Shown: positions 17,784 through 26,919 of the stretch, in pieces | Position numbering within the stretch: position 1 is the stretch's first letter | How the letters are laid out: each line of letters opens with the position of its first letter | From: Parvularculaceae bacterium | GTDB lineage: Bacteria > Pseudomonadota > Alphaproteobacteria > Caulobacterales > Parvularculaceae | Assembly (NCBI GenBank): GCA_013389105.1 | Contig: JACADZ010000022.1 | Span: 124,001-188,000, forward strand | Length of the DNA: 64,000 bases | Reading direction: 5' to 3' | Position numbers and translations under genes: made by a program | Notes under the pieces: generated by a model | The model's input: only the letters and a program-made list of their open reading frames with translations | Database searches by the model: none | What the model was told of the DNA's origin: nothing

Positions 17784-19529
17784 ATGATGTCGCCTATTTC
17801 AAGACGGGCAGCGCTCACGGTTGGCATTCTCGGCGGGGCCGCCGCCTGCTCGCCCCGTCCGCCGCGCACGTCATTTGAGTCCGTCGCGAGCGCCGGCGAG
17901 GAGTATTTCCGTCACGGCGTCGCCAGCGGCGATCCGGGACCGGACAGCGTCGTTATCTGGACGCGATTCCACAATGACCTGCTGCCGCCGCCTGTCGACG
18001 GACGCGCGATCGAGTGGGAGGTCGCCGAAGACGCCGAGTTCAAGGCGGTAGCCGCCAGCGGCTTCGCGCGAACTTCCCCAAGCGCGGACTGGACTGTGAA
18101 GGTCCTCGTCGAGGGCCTTCAGCCCGGCAGGCGCTATTTTTATCGATTTAACCGCGGCGGCTCCTATTCGGCGGTAGGACGAACGCGAACCCTGCCCGAG
18201 GGGTCGGTCAGCGAGGCGCGGTTCGCCATCGTTTCGTGTTCGAACTATCCCTTCGGCTACTTCAATGTTTACGACCAGATCGCGCGCCGCGACGACTTCG
18301 ACGCCGTGCTGCATCTTGGCGACTACATTTATGAGTACGGGCCTGACGGGTATGGCGGCGAAGTCGGCGCGCGCCTTGGACGCCCGCACGATCCCGCGCA
18401 TGAGATCGTGACGCTTGAGGACTATCGCCGCAGGCACGCCCAGTACAAGGCTGATCCGGCGAGTCGGGCGATGCACGCCGCCCATCCGGTGATTGCGATT
18501 TGGGACGATCACGAAACGACAAACAACTCGTGGATGGGCGGCGCCGAAAATCACACGCCCGAAACCGAGGGAGACTGGGCCGTCCGCAAACGAGCGGCGC
18601 TTCAGGCTTATTATGAGTGGATGCCGATCCGGGAACCGGAACCCGGCCGACTTCGCGAGGCGATCTTCAGGAGCTTTTCATACGGCGACCTTCTGACGCT
18701 GGCGGCGCTTGAGACGCGCCTTATGGCGCGAGGGGAGCAGCTCAGTTTCAACGATTTCGGGCCGTCTTTGAGAACGCCCGCCGACGTTGAGAAGTTCCGG
18801 CGTGAAGTTCTATGGGACAAGGCCCGCGACATGCTCGGCGAGGAGCAGCTCGCCTTTCTGGCGAGCGTGTTTCGCGCCTCTGTCGCCAAAGGGCAGCCCT
18901 GGAGGCTTCTCGCCAACCAGATCATCATGGCGGAGACGATCGCGCCTGACCTTTCTCCTCATGTCGATGAGGCGGAGATTCAGGAGCTGGAAAAATCCTG
19001 GGATCAGGCGCGCGCTTTCGTTGAAGTCTCAAAGCTCGGCCTGCCGACCAATCTCGACGCCTGGGACGGCTATCCGGCGGCCCGCGAGCGCCTCTACGAC
19101 ATGATCAAACGCGAGGGGCGCGACGGCCTCATCGTCGTCACCGGCGATACGCACACCTGGTGGGCCAACGACCTCAAGGCCGCTGACGGGACGAAGATGG
19201 GCGTCGAGCTCGGCGTGCACTCGGTGACCTCCCCCTCTCCTTACCGCAAGTCGTTTCTCGGCGGCCGCGGCGAGCGCTACGCGCTTCTCACAAACCAGCA
19301 GAACAGGGCGGTGCGCTATCTCAACGGAGAGGAGCATGGGTACATCGATCTATTGATCCGCAGGGACGGCGCGGAAGCGAAGTTCATGGCGGTCGACAAC
19401 ATCGAAACCCCTGTTTATTCGGCATTCGAAAAGGCAGCTTTCGCCATCAAGCGGGGCGGCGGCGCCGCCAAGTTCGCCGGCGCGAGGCATATTTCCCTCA
19501 AGGAGCAGTGGCTGTTCAACCGCACGTGA
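17784..19529 (+). CDS. phoD: PhoD-type alkaline phosphatase/phosphodiesterase
   Basis: A secreted metallophosphatase of 581 residues releasing phosphate from phosphodiesters and monoesters. The Tat signal SRRAALTVGILGGAAAC also looks like a lipobox, so it may be a lipid-anchored Tat substrate. PhoD motifs follow: the N-terminal FRHGVASGDPGPDSVVIWTR domain, the metal-binding LHLGDYIYEYG, IWDDHETTNN and VTGDTHTWW. I start at ATG 17784, directly after the purine-rich GGGGAGGGGA; ATG 17760-frame alternatives add eight residues. The stop overlaps a GTG that probably starts adenine deaminase. Confidence 0.92.
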   Translation: MMSPISRRAALTVGILGGAAACSPRPPRTSFESVASAGEEYFRHGVASGDPGPDSVVIWTRFHNDLLPPPVDGRAIEWEVAEDAEFKAVAASGFARTSPSADWTVKVLVEGLQPGRRYFYRFNRGGSYSAVGRTRTLPEGSVSEARFAIVSCSNYPFGYFNVYDQIARRDDFDAVLHLGDYIYEYGPDGYGGEVGARLGRPHDPAHEIVTLEDYRRRHAQYKADPASRAMHAAHPVIAIWDDHETTNNSWMGGAENHTPETEGDWAVRKRAALQAYYEWMPIREPEPGRLREAIFRSFSYGDLLTLAALETRLMARGEQLSFNDFGPSLRTPADVEKFRREVLWDKARDMLGEEQLAFLASVFRASVAKGQPWRLLANQIIMAETIAPDLSPHVDEAEIQELEKSWDQARAFVEVSKLGLPTNLDAWDGYPAARERLYDMIKREGRDGLIVVTGDTHTWWANDLKAADGTKMGVELGVHSVTSPSPYRKSFLGGRGERYALLTNQQNRAVRYLNGEEHGYIDLLIRRDGAEAKFMAVDNIETPVYSAFEKAAFAIKRGGGAAKFAGARHISLKEQWLFNRT

Positions 19530-20557
19530 AAGCCCAGGTCCCCATAGACAAAAGCCGGCTCATCGAGTTCGCGCGCCGTCTTCCGAAGGCGGAGCTTCAC
19601 ATCCACATCGAGGGCAGCCTCGAACCCGAGCTCATGTTCGCTCTCGCCGAGCGCAACCGCGTCGCGATCCCGTTCCGGTCGGTCGAGGACGTACGCGCGG
19701 CCTACGCCTTCTCGAACCTGGAGGATTTTCTCGACATCTACTATCAGGGCATGAGCGTCCTGAGGACCGAAGAGGACTTCTTCGACCTCACCATGGCCTA
19801 TCTGAACCGGGCGCGGGCCGACAATGTCCGGCACGCCGAGATCTTTTTCGATCCGCAGGGTCACACCGGCCGCGGCGTGCCGTTCGGCGTCGCCATCAGC
19901 GGAATCCTGACGGCGCTTCAGCTGAGCCGAGCGCAGTTCGGCATGACGAGCAGACTGATCATGTGTTTTCTCCGGCACCTCTCGGAGGAAGACGCCTTCG
20001 CAACGCTGAAAGAGGCCGAGCCCTGGCTCGATCGCCTCGTCGCCGTCGGACTTGATTCCTCCGAGGTCGGCCATCCGCCGGCGAAGTTCGCGCGCGTCTT
20101 CAGGGCTGCGCGCGAGCGGGGGTTGAAACTCGTCGCGCATGCGGGGGAAGAGGGGCCGCCGGAATATGTTCGTGAGGCCCTTGATCTTCTTGCGATCGAC
20201 CGTCTCGACCATGGCAACCGCAGCCTCGAGGACGTCGCGCTTGTCGCGCGCCTCGCCGAAGCGCAAATGACGCTGACGGTTTGTCCGCTCTACAATCTGA
20301 AGCTTCGCGTGGTGAACGACATGCGCGCGCACCCGCTAAAGCGCATGCTTGATCTTGGTCTTCGCGCGACCGTCAATTCAGACGATCCGGCCTATTTCGG
20401 CGGCTACATGCTGGCCAACTTCAAGGCGGCGATCGAGGCGCTCGATCTTGATGCCGGCGATCTGCGCGCCTTGGCGCGAAATTCGTTTCTCGGCTCGTTC
20501 CTTTCCGAAGGCGAGAAGCGCGCCCAGGTCGCGGCGATCGAGCAGGCCGCGGCCTGA
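19526..20557 (+). CDS. Adenine deaminase (adenosine deaminase superfamily, type 2)
   Basis: A zinc enzyme converting adenine to hypoxanthine in purine salvage. It follows the type 2 adenine deaminase pattern closely: LPKAELHIHIEGSLEPELMF (HxH metal pair), IFFDPQGHT, FLRHLSEED, VGLDSSEVGHPP, VAHAGEEGPPE and VNSDDPAYFGGY. These segments distinguish it from classical adenosine deaminase. Length is about 343. The start is uncertain: GTG 19526 overlaps the phoD stop (GTGA), while GTG 19508 has AGGAG only two bases upstream. No signal peptide is visible, so it acts in the cytoplasm. Confidence 0.9.
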   Translation: MKAQVPIDKSRLIEFARRLPKAELHIHIEGSLEPELMFALAERNRVAIPFRSVEDVRAAYAFSNLEDFLDIYYQGMSVLRTEEDFFDLTMAYLNRARADNVRHAEIFFDPQGHTGRGVPFGVAISGILTALQLSRAQFGMTSRLIMCFLRHLSEEDAFATLKEAEPWLDRLVAVGLDSSEVGHPPAKFARVFRAARERGLKLVAHAGEEGPPEYVREALDLLAIDRLDHGNRSLEDVALVARLAEAQMTLTVCPLYNLKLRVVNDMRAHPLKRMLDLGLRATVNSDDPAYFGGYMLANFKAAIEALDLDAGDLRALARNSFLGSFLSEGEKRAQVAAIEQAAA

Positions 20558-20572
20558 TCGGCGCGGCGGCCG

Positions 20573-21121
20573 TCAATCCGTGTGAATCCTGGTGATCTTC
20601 GATCCTTCGAGGGCAAGATTATACATGAGGCCCTTTGAGTCGAAGATGAAGGCGACGATCGGCTGATTGAGTTTTGTCGCGTCGATCTGGCCGCCGGCCC
20701 CGACGACGACGACCGTCACCGAACCGTCGACGCCTATCTCCCAGTTGTCGGAGCTGCGGAACTTGTCGAGCGCGCTCTGATCGAGAAAAACCAGAATCTG
20801 CCGTCGCGCCTGCGCGCCAAGCTGAAAGCCGATCGAGGCGGCCGCGGTCGAATAATAGGAGACGGTTCGTCCGCCGATGCGGAGCGCGCCCTCGCCGTAC
20901 TCCCCCCCGACGCCGATGCCGGCCTTCTTTATCGACGGAAAGACCAGGACGCCGACAGACTTGGCGATAACGGCGTCGGCGCCCTTCACGGCGCTTCGGA
21001 ACTCAGCCAGCGCTTTGTCGACCCGCTTGTCGATCTTTTCCTTGGAGGCGGCCAGCGCCGCGCCGGACATGGCGAGGGCGGCGAGCAAGGCGAAGGCGAC
21101 ATGCCGTGTTGCGACGCTCAT
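20573..21121 (-). CDS. SYLF-domain (Ysc84-like) exported protein
   Basis: A 182-residue exported protein (signal peptide around ATRHVAFALLAALAMSGAALAA) carrying the SYLF/Ysc84 lipid-binding domain. Typical segments are VLVFPSIKKAGIGVGGEYGEG, RTVSYYSTAAASIGFQLG and LVFLDQSALDKF. Bacterial members are periplasmic and poorly understood; binding to phospholipid or phosphoinositide is known only for eukaryotic relatives. I start at ATG 21121, with GGGAG five bases upstream; the earlier in-frame codon at 21133 is TTG. Convergent with adenine deaminase. Confidence 0.88.
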   Translation of the reverse strand: MSVATRHVAFALLAALAMSGAALAASKEKIDKRVDKALAEFRSAVKGADAVIAKSVGVLVFPSIKKAGIGVGGEYGEGALRIGGRTVSYYSTAAASIGFQLGAQARRQILVFLDQSALDKFRSSDNWEIGVDGSVTVVVVGAGGQIDATKLNQPIVAFIFDSKGLMYNLALEGSKITRIHTD

Positions 21122-21148
21122 GGGAGCTCCCAAGCGAACCGGGAAAAT

Positions 21149-21820
21149 CTATCCCGACGCAAGGGCCGCCGCCAGCCTGGCGCGGAACTCCTTGAACCGT
21201 CCGTCATAGCGCTCGCGCATGGCGGCCAGCGACCGGGCGTCGGCCTTGTCCGGCGCTCCGGAATCGAATGGCGGCGCGGGATCATATTCCAGGGCGAGCT
21301 GAATGGCCCTGGCGCAAGGCTCCCCGGCGATCTCCGCGGCGAGCGTAAAGGCGAAATCGAGCCCGGCGGTGACGCCGCCGCCGGTGAAGACGTTTCCGTC
21401 GCGGACGACGCGCGCCTTTACCGGGATCGCCCCGACATCGGCGAGCGCCGCGTGATAGGCCCAATGCGTCGTCGCCCGCCTGCCCCGGAGGAGGCCCGCG
21501 GCTCCGAGGATGAAGGCCCCGGTGCACACCGAGGTCACAAATCTTGCGCGCCCGCCCTCGCGTCGGACGAAGTTCATCAGCACGCGGTCATGCATGGCGT
21601 CGTCGACGCCGAAGCCGCCTGGAACGCAAAGGACATCCGCAGGCGGACAGTCGGCAAAGACTGCGGTCGGGTTCAGCGTGAGCGTCGCGTCAGTCGTGAC
21701 TGGCGCAAGCGCGCGCGCCGCAATATGAATTTTGGCGCCGGGGAGTCGCGAAAGCACCTGCAGCGGTCCGGTGAAATCGAGCTGGGTGAGATTCGGGAAC
21801 AGGACGAATACGACGTTCAT
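21149..21820 (-). CDS. DJ-1/PfpI family protein (isonitrile hydratase-like)
   Basis: A 223-residue class I glutamine-amidotransferase-like protein. The nucleophile elbow reads VTSVCTGAFILGAAGLL, and the opening VVFVLFPNLTQLDFTGPLQVL plus the later THWAYH (His) and GVTAGLDFAFTL are typical of the InhA/isonitrile hydratase branch. It lacks an AraC-type DNA-binding domain, so it is an enzyme-type member rather than a GlxA regulator. The start is ATG 21820 with AAGG upstream; the longer frame to 21925 adds a non-conserved leader. Substrate unknown. Confidence 0.85.
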   Translation of the reverse strand: MNVVFVLFPNLTQLDFTGPLQVLSRLPGAKIHIAARALAPVTTDATLTLNPTAVFADCPPADVLCVPGGFGVDDAMHDRVLMNFVRREGGRARFVTSVCTGAFILGAAGLLRGRRATTHWAYHAALADVGAIPVKARVVRDGNVFTGGGVTAGLDFAFTLAAEIAGEPCARAIQLALEYDPAPPFDSGAPDKADARSLAAMRERYDGRFKEFRARLAAALASG

Positions 21821-21867
21821 GCCGCCTTGGTAGATCTCTTTCGGAGAAGCGCAAGCTTGGCGGAGAT

Positions 21868-22134
21868 CTATAGCGCCGGGCCTCGCGATCTCGCTTCGGC
21901 GAGCGGTCTTGACCGAACTACCCAATGAGCGCCCCGGCGCTCATACTGCGCCCCGGACCGGGCGTCGATCCAGACATGCCCCTCGGGCGCCGAGGTCGGC
22001 GGCGCCGCGCCAAAGCTCGCGCCGGCCTGCGGGCGCACTTTGACGGCGGCTTTGTCATGAGCGTCGCATGCGAGCGGGCCGTGCGCCGCCGCGAGCGTCG
22101 AGAGGGCGGCGGCCGTTGCGGCCAAATGCTTCAT
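21868..22134 (-). CDS. Small exported protein, hypothetical
   Basis: An 88-residue product with a plausible signal peptide (KHLAATAAALSTLAAAHG, cysteine a few residues later) followed by a Pro/Ala linker and a short motif GHVWIDARSGAQYERRGAHWVV. That motif resembles the Trp/Tyr-rich repeats of small periplasmic proteins with a GxVWxxG pattern. The upstream AGGA is poorly placed. It sits 47 bases before the DJ-1/PfpI gene. No function assigned; a chance frame remains possible. Confidence 0.5.
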   Translation of the reverse strand: MKHLAATAAALSTLAAAHGPLACDAHDKAAVKVRPQAGASFGAAPPTSAPEGHVWIDARSGAQYERRGAHWVVRSRPLAEARSRGPAL

Positions 22135-22223
22135 GAGACGTCACCGGTCCTATGTCGGTCCGACTATGCCTCGGCGCGCTTAGCCGCCGGTGAGCGAACT
22201 TGCGCGAATTTAAACGATGATCT

Positions 22224-22604
22224 TCACCGCCAGCCGGCCATCGCCTCCATCACCCAAGCGATGTCGAGGCCCGCGCGCGCGATGCATCGCTGTGATGGAC
22301 CCCGCCAGCGATGGAGGCGCCAATCGACGGCCCCGTTCCGGCGGAAGACGACGCCCTCTTTCTTAAGGAGGCGCCGCTGTTCCGCGGCCCGGGAATGATC
22401 CGCCATGGCGCCGGAGGCGGTGACGATGCGGAACCAAGGCAGTCCCTTCGGCGCGGAATGCAGCGCCCGCGCCACTTGGCGAGGCCCGACGCCAGGAACG
22501 AGGCTCGCAATCATACCGTAGCTGGCGACCTCGCCCTTCGGGACGTCGAAAATGAGCGCGTGGACCGTCGCGGCGACGTCCTTGGTCGCCAGGGATTTTT
22601 TCAC
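22224..22604 (-). CDS. Alkyltransferase-like protein (Atl, MGMT family without Cys)
   Basis: A 126-residue protein with the DNA-binding half of O6-alkylguanine-DNA alkyltransferase: [30 protein letters not shown] and [12 protein letters not shown]. The alkyl-accepting PCHR is PWFR, so it cannot accept an alkyl group; Atl proteins instead mark O6-alkylguanine for nucleotide excision repair (family knowledge). I start at GTG 22604, which overlaps the thiolase stop (GTGA). The frame continues upstream but that part is antisense-like basic sequence. Translational coupling to a thiolase is unusual. Confidence 0.85.
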   Translation of the reverse strand: MKKSLATKDVAATVHALIFDVPKGEVASYGMIASLVPGVGPRQVARALHSAPKGLPWFRIVTASGAMADHSRAAEQRRLLKKEGVVFRRNGAVDWRLHRWRGPSQRCIARAGLDIAWVMEAMAGWR

Positions 22605-23797
22605 GCCACCTCGAACAGCCCGGCCGCGCCCATGCCGCCGCCCACGCACATGGTGCAGACGACATATTTCGCCTTTCGGCGCCTGCCCTCGATGAGCGCG
22701 TGGCCGACCATGCGCGCGCCCGACATGCCGTAAGGGTGACCGATCGAGATGGCGCCGCCGTTGACGTTGAGCAGCTCGTTCGGAATTCCGAGCTTGTCGC
22801 GGCAATATAGGACCTGCACGGCGAAAGCCTCGTTGAGCTCCCAGAGGCCGATATCATCCATTTTAAGCCCGAATTTCTGCAGGAGCTTCGGCACCGCGAA
22901 GACCGGCCCGATGCCCATCTCGTCCGGCTGCGCGCCGGCGACCGCCATGCCGCGATAAACGCCGAGCGGCTGAAGGCCGCGGCGCGAGGCTTCCCTCGCC
23001 TCCATCAAGACCGCCGCCGACGCGCCGTCCGAAAGCTGCGACGCGTTGCCGGCGGTAATGTGCTTGCCCTCAGCGATCGTCAGCCCGTTCTTGAAGACGG
23101 GCTTCAAACCCCGAAGGCCCTCGATGGTCGTGTCGGGGCGGTTGCCCTCGTCCTTCTTGAGGTGCGCCTCGACCTCGGAGATTTTGCCCGTCGACTTGTC
23201 CTCGTACTTCATGATCGAGGGCAGCGGCACGATTTCGTCATCGAACTTGCCGGCCTGTTGTGCGGCGTGCGTACGCTGCTGTGATTGCAAGGCGAACTGG
23301 TCCTGCGCTTCGCGCGAAATCTTGTAGCGCTCGGCGACGGTCTCCGCCGTTTCGATCATCGACATGTAGGTAGCGGGAAGATTTTCGACGAGCCATGGAT
23401 CCTGGATGCGGAACATCTGCGGCGTCTGGTTCATCGAGATCGACTCGACGCCGACCGCCATGGCGACCTGCATGTTGTCCGCGACGATCTCCTTGGCGGC
23501 GGTCGCGATCGCCATCATGCCGGAGGCGCACTGGCGGTCGAGGGTCATGCCGGCGACGCTCGTCGGGAAGCCGGCCCTCAGCAGGGAGAGCCGAGCGAGG
23601 TTCGGGGCCGCCGTGCCTTGATGGTGCGCCGAGCCCGCGATGACGTCCTCGACCTCCTGCAGGTCGATCTTGGCGCGCTCGGCCGCGTGCTTCATCGCGT
23701 GCGCCGCGAGCGCCGGCGAGCCGGTATTGTTGAATGCGCCGCGATAGGCCTTGCCGATCGGCGTCCTTGCGGTCGAAACGATGACGGCTTCTCTCAT
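22601..23797 (-). CDS. Acetyl-CoA acyltransferase (thiolase)
   Basis: A 398-residue type I thiolase cleaving 3-ketoacyl-CoA with CoA in beta-oxidation. It has the acylation cysteine in [12 protein letters not shown], the [19 protein letters not shown] segment with the catalytic His, and the second cysteine in [13 protein letters not shown]. The start ATG 23797 has AAGGATG upstream. It lies 4 bases after the SDR gene in a run of fatty-acid-type genes, and its stop is coupled to the Atl gene. Confidence 0.93.
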   Translation of the reverse strand: MREAVIVSTARTPIGKAYRGAFNNTGSPALAAHAMKHAAERAKIDLQEVEDVIAGSAHHQGTAAPNLARLSLLRAGFPTSVAGMTLDRQCASGMMAIATAAKEIVADNMQVAMAVGVESISMNQTPQMFRIQDPWLVENLPATYMSMIETAETVAERYKISREAQDQFALQSQQRTHAAQQAGKFDDEIVPLPSIMKYEDKSTGKISEVEAHLKKDEGNRPDTTIEGLRGLKPVFKNGLTIAEGKHITAGNASQLSDGASAAVLMEAREASRRGLQPLGVYRGMAVAGAQPDEMGIGPVFAVPKLLQKFGLKMDDIGLWELNEAFAVQVLYCRDKLGIPNELLNVNGGAISIGHPYGMSGARMVGHALIEGRRRKAKYVVCTMCVGGGMGAAGLFEVA

Positions 23798-23801
23798 GGC
23801 T

Positions 23802-24710
23802 TCATCCTTTGTGCATCTGGGCTTTGGTGAGGAAGTTCATGTTCGGCGCGCCGCCGTTCTCATGAAAATGAAGCTTGCTGGCATCCGAGATGTCGCTCCA
23901 GCGCGCAGCGAGCGCCTCGGGCGTCTGATCGTTGGGGGGAAGATAGACCCCGTCGGTTTCGACGACATGTGCGCGCGCATAGCCGCCGGCGGCGCATGAG
24001 AGGATGGCGCGCGACGGCGCATCGGCGCTGACAAGATAGAGGGCGGCGGCCGTCACCGCCTCGGGAGTCATAAGGTCGAGAACCGGCGGCGGCACGCCGA
24101 GGTCCTCCGTCATACGGGTCCGCGCCGATGGCGACAGCAGATTTATACGGATATCGTATTTGGCGCCTTCGAGGTGAAGCGCGTTCATGAAGCCGATGAG
24201 GCCCGCTTTGGCCGCGCCGTAATTCGCCTGGCCGAACATTCCGTAAAGACCGGACGGCGATGTCGTGCACAGGATGCGGCCGTAGGCCTGCTGGCGCATG
24301 ATCTCCCACACGGCTTTCGTGCAGATAGCCGTGCCGACAAGGTGCACGTCGAGAACGGCGCGGAAATCGGCGATATCCATTTTGGCGAAAGACTTGTCGC
24401 GCAGGATGCCGGCGTTGTTGATAAGGATGTCGATGCGTCCCCACTTGCTGAGCGCGCTTTCGACCATCGCCGCGACAGCCGTCTCGTCTGCGACGCTGGC
24501 GCCGTTCGCGATCGCCTCGCCGCCGGCCCGTCGCACTTCGTCGACGACGCTTTCCGCGGCCGAGAGCGACCCGCCAGTTCCGTCCCGGGCGCCGCCCAAG
24601 TCGTTGACGACGACCTTCGCCCCGCGCGCGGAGAGCGCAAGCGCATGGCAGCGACCAAGACCGTTGCCGGCTCCCGTGACAATGGCGACCCTGTCCTTAA
24701 AGCTGATCAT
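23802..24710 (-). CDS. SDR-family 3-hydroxyacyl-CoA dehydrogenase-like protein
   Basis: A 302-residue short-chain dehydrogenase with TGAGNGLG (cofactor loop), NNAGILRD, the catalytic serine in TTSPSGLYG and YGAAK. The insertion [14 protein letters not shown] after strand 2 is characteristic of the dehydrogenase part of peroxisomal multifunctional enzyme 2 (HSD17B4), so it probably oxidises a (3R)-hydroxyacyl-CoA. This fits the neighbouring MaoC hydratase, which makes that stereoisomer. The C-terminal 80 residues are atypical for the family. ATG 24710. Confidence 0.88.
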   Translation of the reverse strand: MISFKDRVAIVTGAGNGLGRCHALALSARGAKVVVNDLGGARDGTGGSLSAAESVVDEVRRAGGEAIANGASVADETAVAAMVESALSKWGRIDILINNAGILRDKSFAKMDIADFRAVLDVHLVGTAICTKAVWEIMRQQAYGRILCTTSPSGLYGMFGQANYGAAKAGLIGFMNALHLEGAKYDIRINLLSPSARTRMTEDLGVPPPVLDLMTPEAVTAAALYLVSADAPSRAILSCAAGGYARAHVVETDGVYLPPNDQTPEALAARWSDISDASKLHFHENGGAPNMNFLTKAQMHKG

Positions 24711-24735
24711 TCGATGGCGGTCTTTTTCTGACGGT

Positions 24736-25188
24736 TCATGCCGGCCCCGAGACGACGATTTCGGTCTTCACTGAGTTGGCGATGAAACATTCCTCGTGAG
24801 CGCGCCTGTGAAGTTGCGCCAGCGCGGCGGCCTCGACGACGGCCCCCCTGCCGAACGTGATTTTCGGCCGCAGGTCGACGCGCGTGATAGCGAGTTTGCC
24901 CGCTTCGTTCTGCTCCATGCGGCCGACCGCCCGATCCTCGTAGGAATCAACAACGATGCGCTTTTTCGCGCAGATCGCCAGAAACGTCAGCATGTGGCAG
25001 CTCGCGATGGCGGCGACGAGAGCCTCCTCGGGATCGACGCAGTCGGGCTCGCCGCGATAAGCCGGCGCTGCGGCGGCGGGAACGGCGACCCCGGCGTCGA
25101 AGCGCCAGACATGGCGGCGATTATACTCTTCGTAGGAAAAGCCGGGGCTCATGCGCCGCCACGAGATTTCCGCCACATGCTCCGACAT
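24736..25188 (-). CDS. OsmC-family protein
   Basis: A 150-residue OsmC-fold protein with both redox cysteines: ASCHMLTFL in the central helix and HEECFIANSVKT near the end. Family members reduce organic hydroperoxides as homodimers. It lies inside the acyl-CoA degradation cluster, 8 bases from the MaoC gene, where it may deal with lipid hydroperoxides or merely share the promoter. ATG 25188 is the start. Cytoplasmic. Confidence 0.9.
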   Translation of the reverse strand: MSEHVAEISWRRMSPGFSYEEYNRRHVWRFDAGVAVPAAAAPAYRGEPDCVDPEEALVAAIASCHMLTFLAICAKKRIVVDSYEDRAVGRMEQNEAGKLAITRVDLRPKITFGRGAVVEAAALAQLHRRAHEECFIANSVKTEIVVSGPA

Positions 25189-25195
25189 CGACGCC

Positions 25196-25651
25196 TCAGA
25201 CCATCTGCATGCTGAGCCACTCGGCGACGAGCGCCGGCTTCTCTTCGCCCTCGATCTCCACGCGCACGGCGTACTTGAACGCCCACTGTCCAGGAACTTT
25301 CTCGCGCGCGCTCATCAGCGTGAATCGGCCGCGTATGCGCTTGCCTGACTTTACGGGCATGGCGAAGCGCACCTTGTCGAAGCCGTAATTCACGCCCATC
25401 TCGAAACCTTCGCAAACTGGAACCACGCCGACGGCCATCCGCGAAAGCAGCGACAGGGTCAAAAATCCATGCGCGACCGTCTGGCCGAACGGCGTCTTGG
25501 CGGCGGCCTCCGGATCGACGTGGATGAACTGGTGGTCCTCGGTCACGTCGGCGAAGCCGTTGATGCGGGCCTGATCGACGGCGATCCAGTCAGAGACCCC
25601 GACTTCCGAGCCGACGAGCGAGGCGATCTCCGAGATCTTGACGAACTTCAT
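25196..25651 (-). CDS. MaoC-family (R)-specific enoyl-CoA hydratase
   Basis: A 151-residue hotdog-fold hydratase. The hydratase-2 motif appears as DVTEDHQFIHVDPEAAA, with the catalytic Asp/His pair, followed by FGQTVAHGFLTLSLLSRM. It hydrates trans-2-enoyl-CoA to (3R)-hydroxyacyl-CoA. Single-domain length and the surrounding ACAD, SDR and thiolase genes make it the hydration step of this pathway. ATG 25651, close after the acyl-CoA dehydrogenase gene. Confidence 0.92.
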   Translation of the reverse strand: MKFVKISEIASLVGSEVGVSDWIAVDQARINGFADVTEDHQFIHVDPEAAAKTPFGQTVAHGFLTLSLLSRMAVGVVPVCEGFEMGVNYGFDKVRFAMPVKSGKRIRGRFTLMSAREKVPGQWAFKYAVRVEIEGEEKPALVAEWLSMQMV

Positions 25652-25710
25652 GACATTTCATCAGAAAAGTAGAACGGGCGCGGTTGACCTGCGCCCGCTC
25701 CGCGCGGCCG

Positions 25711-26850
25711 TCAATAGCCGCGCAGCCGCGCGATCTTGTCGGCGTGATAGGCGAAGTCCCCGAACATCTCCTGCGCGACGCGAATACGCTTCATGTAGAA
25801 TCCGATGTCGTATTCGTCGGTCATGCCGATGCCGCCATGCATCTGCACGGCCTCCTGGCTGACCAGCTTGGCGACTTCGCCGGCTTTCGCCTTGGCGAGC
25901 GAACAGGTGATTCCGGCGAAACCGAAATTGCCATCCAGATCCTGCAGCGCTTTGAGAACTACCGATTTTACGAGTTCAATTTCCACATGAAGCTGGGCGG
26001 CGCGATGCTGCAGGGCCTGAAACGAGCCAATGACGCGGCCGAACTGGGTCCGCTGTTTCAGATAGTCGGTCGTCATCGCGAAAGCCGCCTGCGCGGCGCC
26101 CGACATCTCGGCGGCAAGGCCCGCATTGCCGGCCGCGAGCACGCCGTCGAGCACGGCTGCGCCGCCGTCGACCTCGCCAATGACGTCTTCGCCGGTCGCC
26201 TCGACGCGGTCGAATTTGAGGCGGGCCGCATTTCGGCTGTCGACCATCTCGGTACGCTCGGCTGCGACACCCTTCGCGGTGGCGTCGACGAGGAACAGCG
26301 TGAGCCCCCCGGTCTCTCCCGGAGCGCCGGCGGTGCGCGCAGCGACGATGATCTTATCGGCCACATGGCCGTCAGCGACGAAGGTCTTGTCGCCGGAGAG
26401 TCGGAACCCGTTGCCGGATTTTTCCGCCCGCATGGCGATCTGGGCGGGGCGGTGCTTTGAGGTCTCATCGACCGCGAGCGCGAACAAAGCCTCGCCCGCC
26501 GCGATCTTCGGCAGCAGCGCGTCCTGCTGCGACTTGTTCGCGAACTTCCGCAGGGCCGTCGCCGCAAGGATGGACGTCGACAAGAAGGGCGAGGCCGTGA
26601 GGGTGCGGCCCATTTCTTCGGCAAGGACGCCCGCGCCGACGAAGCCAAAATCCGAGCCGCCATGGCGCTCCTCGACGAGAACGCCGGCCCAGCCGGCCTC
26701 GGCCATCTCCTTCCAGAGCGGACGCGAAAAGCCGACCGCATCACGGGAATCTCGAAGCTTGCGGAGCGCGGACACTGGCGCCTTCTCGTCGAGAAATCCG
26801 CGTGCGGATTCTCTAAGCAGTTGCTGTTCTTCGGTCAGGACAAGGGGCAT
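25711..26850 (-). CDS. Acyl-CoA dehydrogenase, subunit lacking the usual catalytic Glu
   Basis: A 379-residue ACAD-fold flavoprotein. Expected segments are present (LTEEQQLLRESARGFL, EERHGGSDFGFVGAGVLAEEMG, RLSGDKTFVADGH, GIGMTDEYDIGFYMKRI). The C-terminus, however, runs KRIRVAQEMFGD with no EGT motif, so the normal catalytic Glu is missing. In heteromeric ACADs of actinobacterial sterol degradation, one subunit type lacks it. The adjacent ACAD has the motif, which makes a pair likely. ATG 26850. Confidence 0.9.
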   Translation of the reverse strand: MPLVLTEEQQLLRESARGFLDEKAPVSALRKLRDSRDAVGFSRPLWKEMAEAGWAGVLVEERHGGSDFGFVGAGVLAEEMGRTLTASPFLSTSILAATALRKFANKSQQDALLPKIAAGEALFALAVDETSKHRPAQIAMRAEKSGNGFRLSGDKTFVADGHVADKIIVAARTAGAPGETGGLTLFLVDATAKGVAAERTEMVDSRNAARLKFDRVEATGEDVIGEVDGGAAVLDGVLAAGNAGLAAEMSGAAQAAFAMTTDYLKQRTQFGRVIGSFQALQHRAAQLHVEIELVKSVVLKALQDLDGNFGFAGITCSLAKAKAGEVAKLVSQEAVQMHGGIGMTDEYDIGFYMKRIRVAQEMFGDFAYHADKIARLRGY

Positions 26851-26919
26851 TCGCGACTTCCTTCAGGGCGGGCGGCCGGAGCGGGCGGCCAGAGCAGGCA
26901 GGGCGGCGAGACGACCGGT

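Noticed and set aside
21821-21925. N-terminal extension of the DJ-1/PfpI protein
   Set aside because: The extension has no conservation features and lies before a well-placed ribosome-binding site for ATG 21820.
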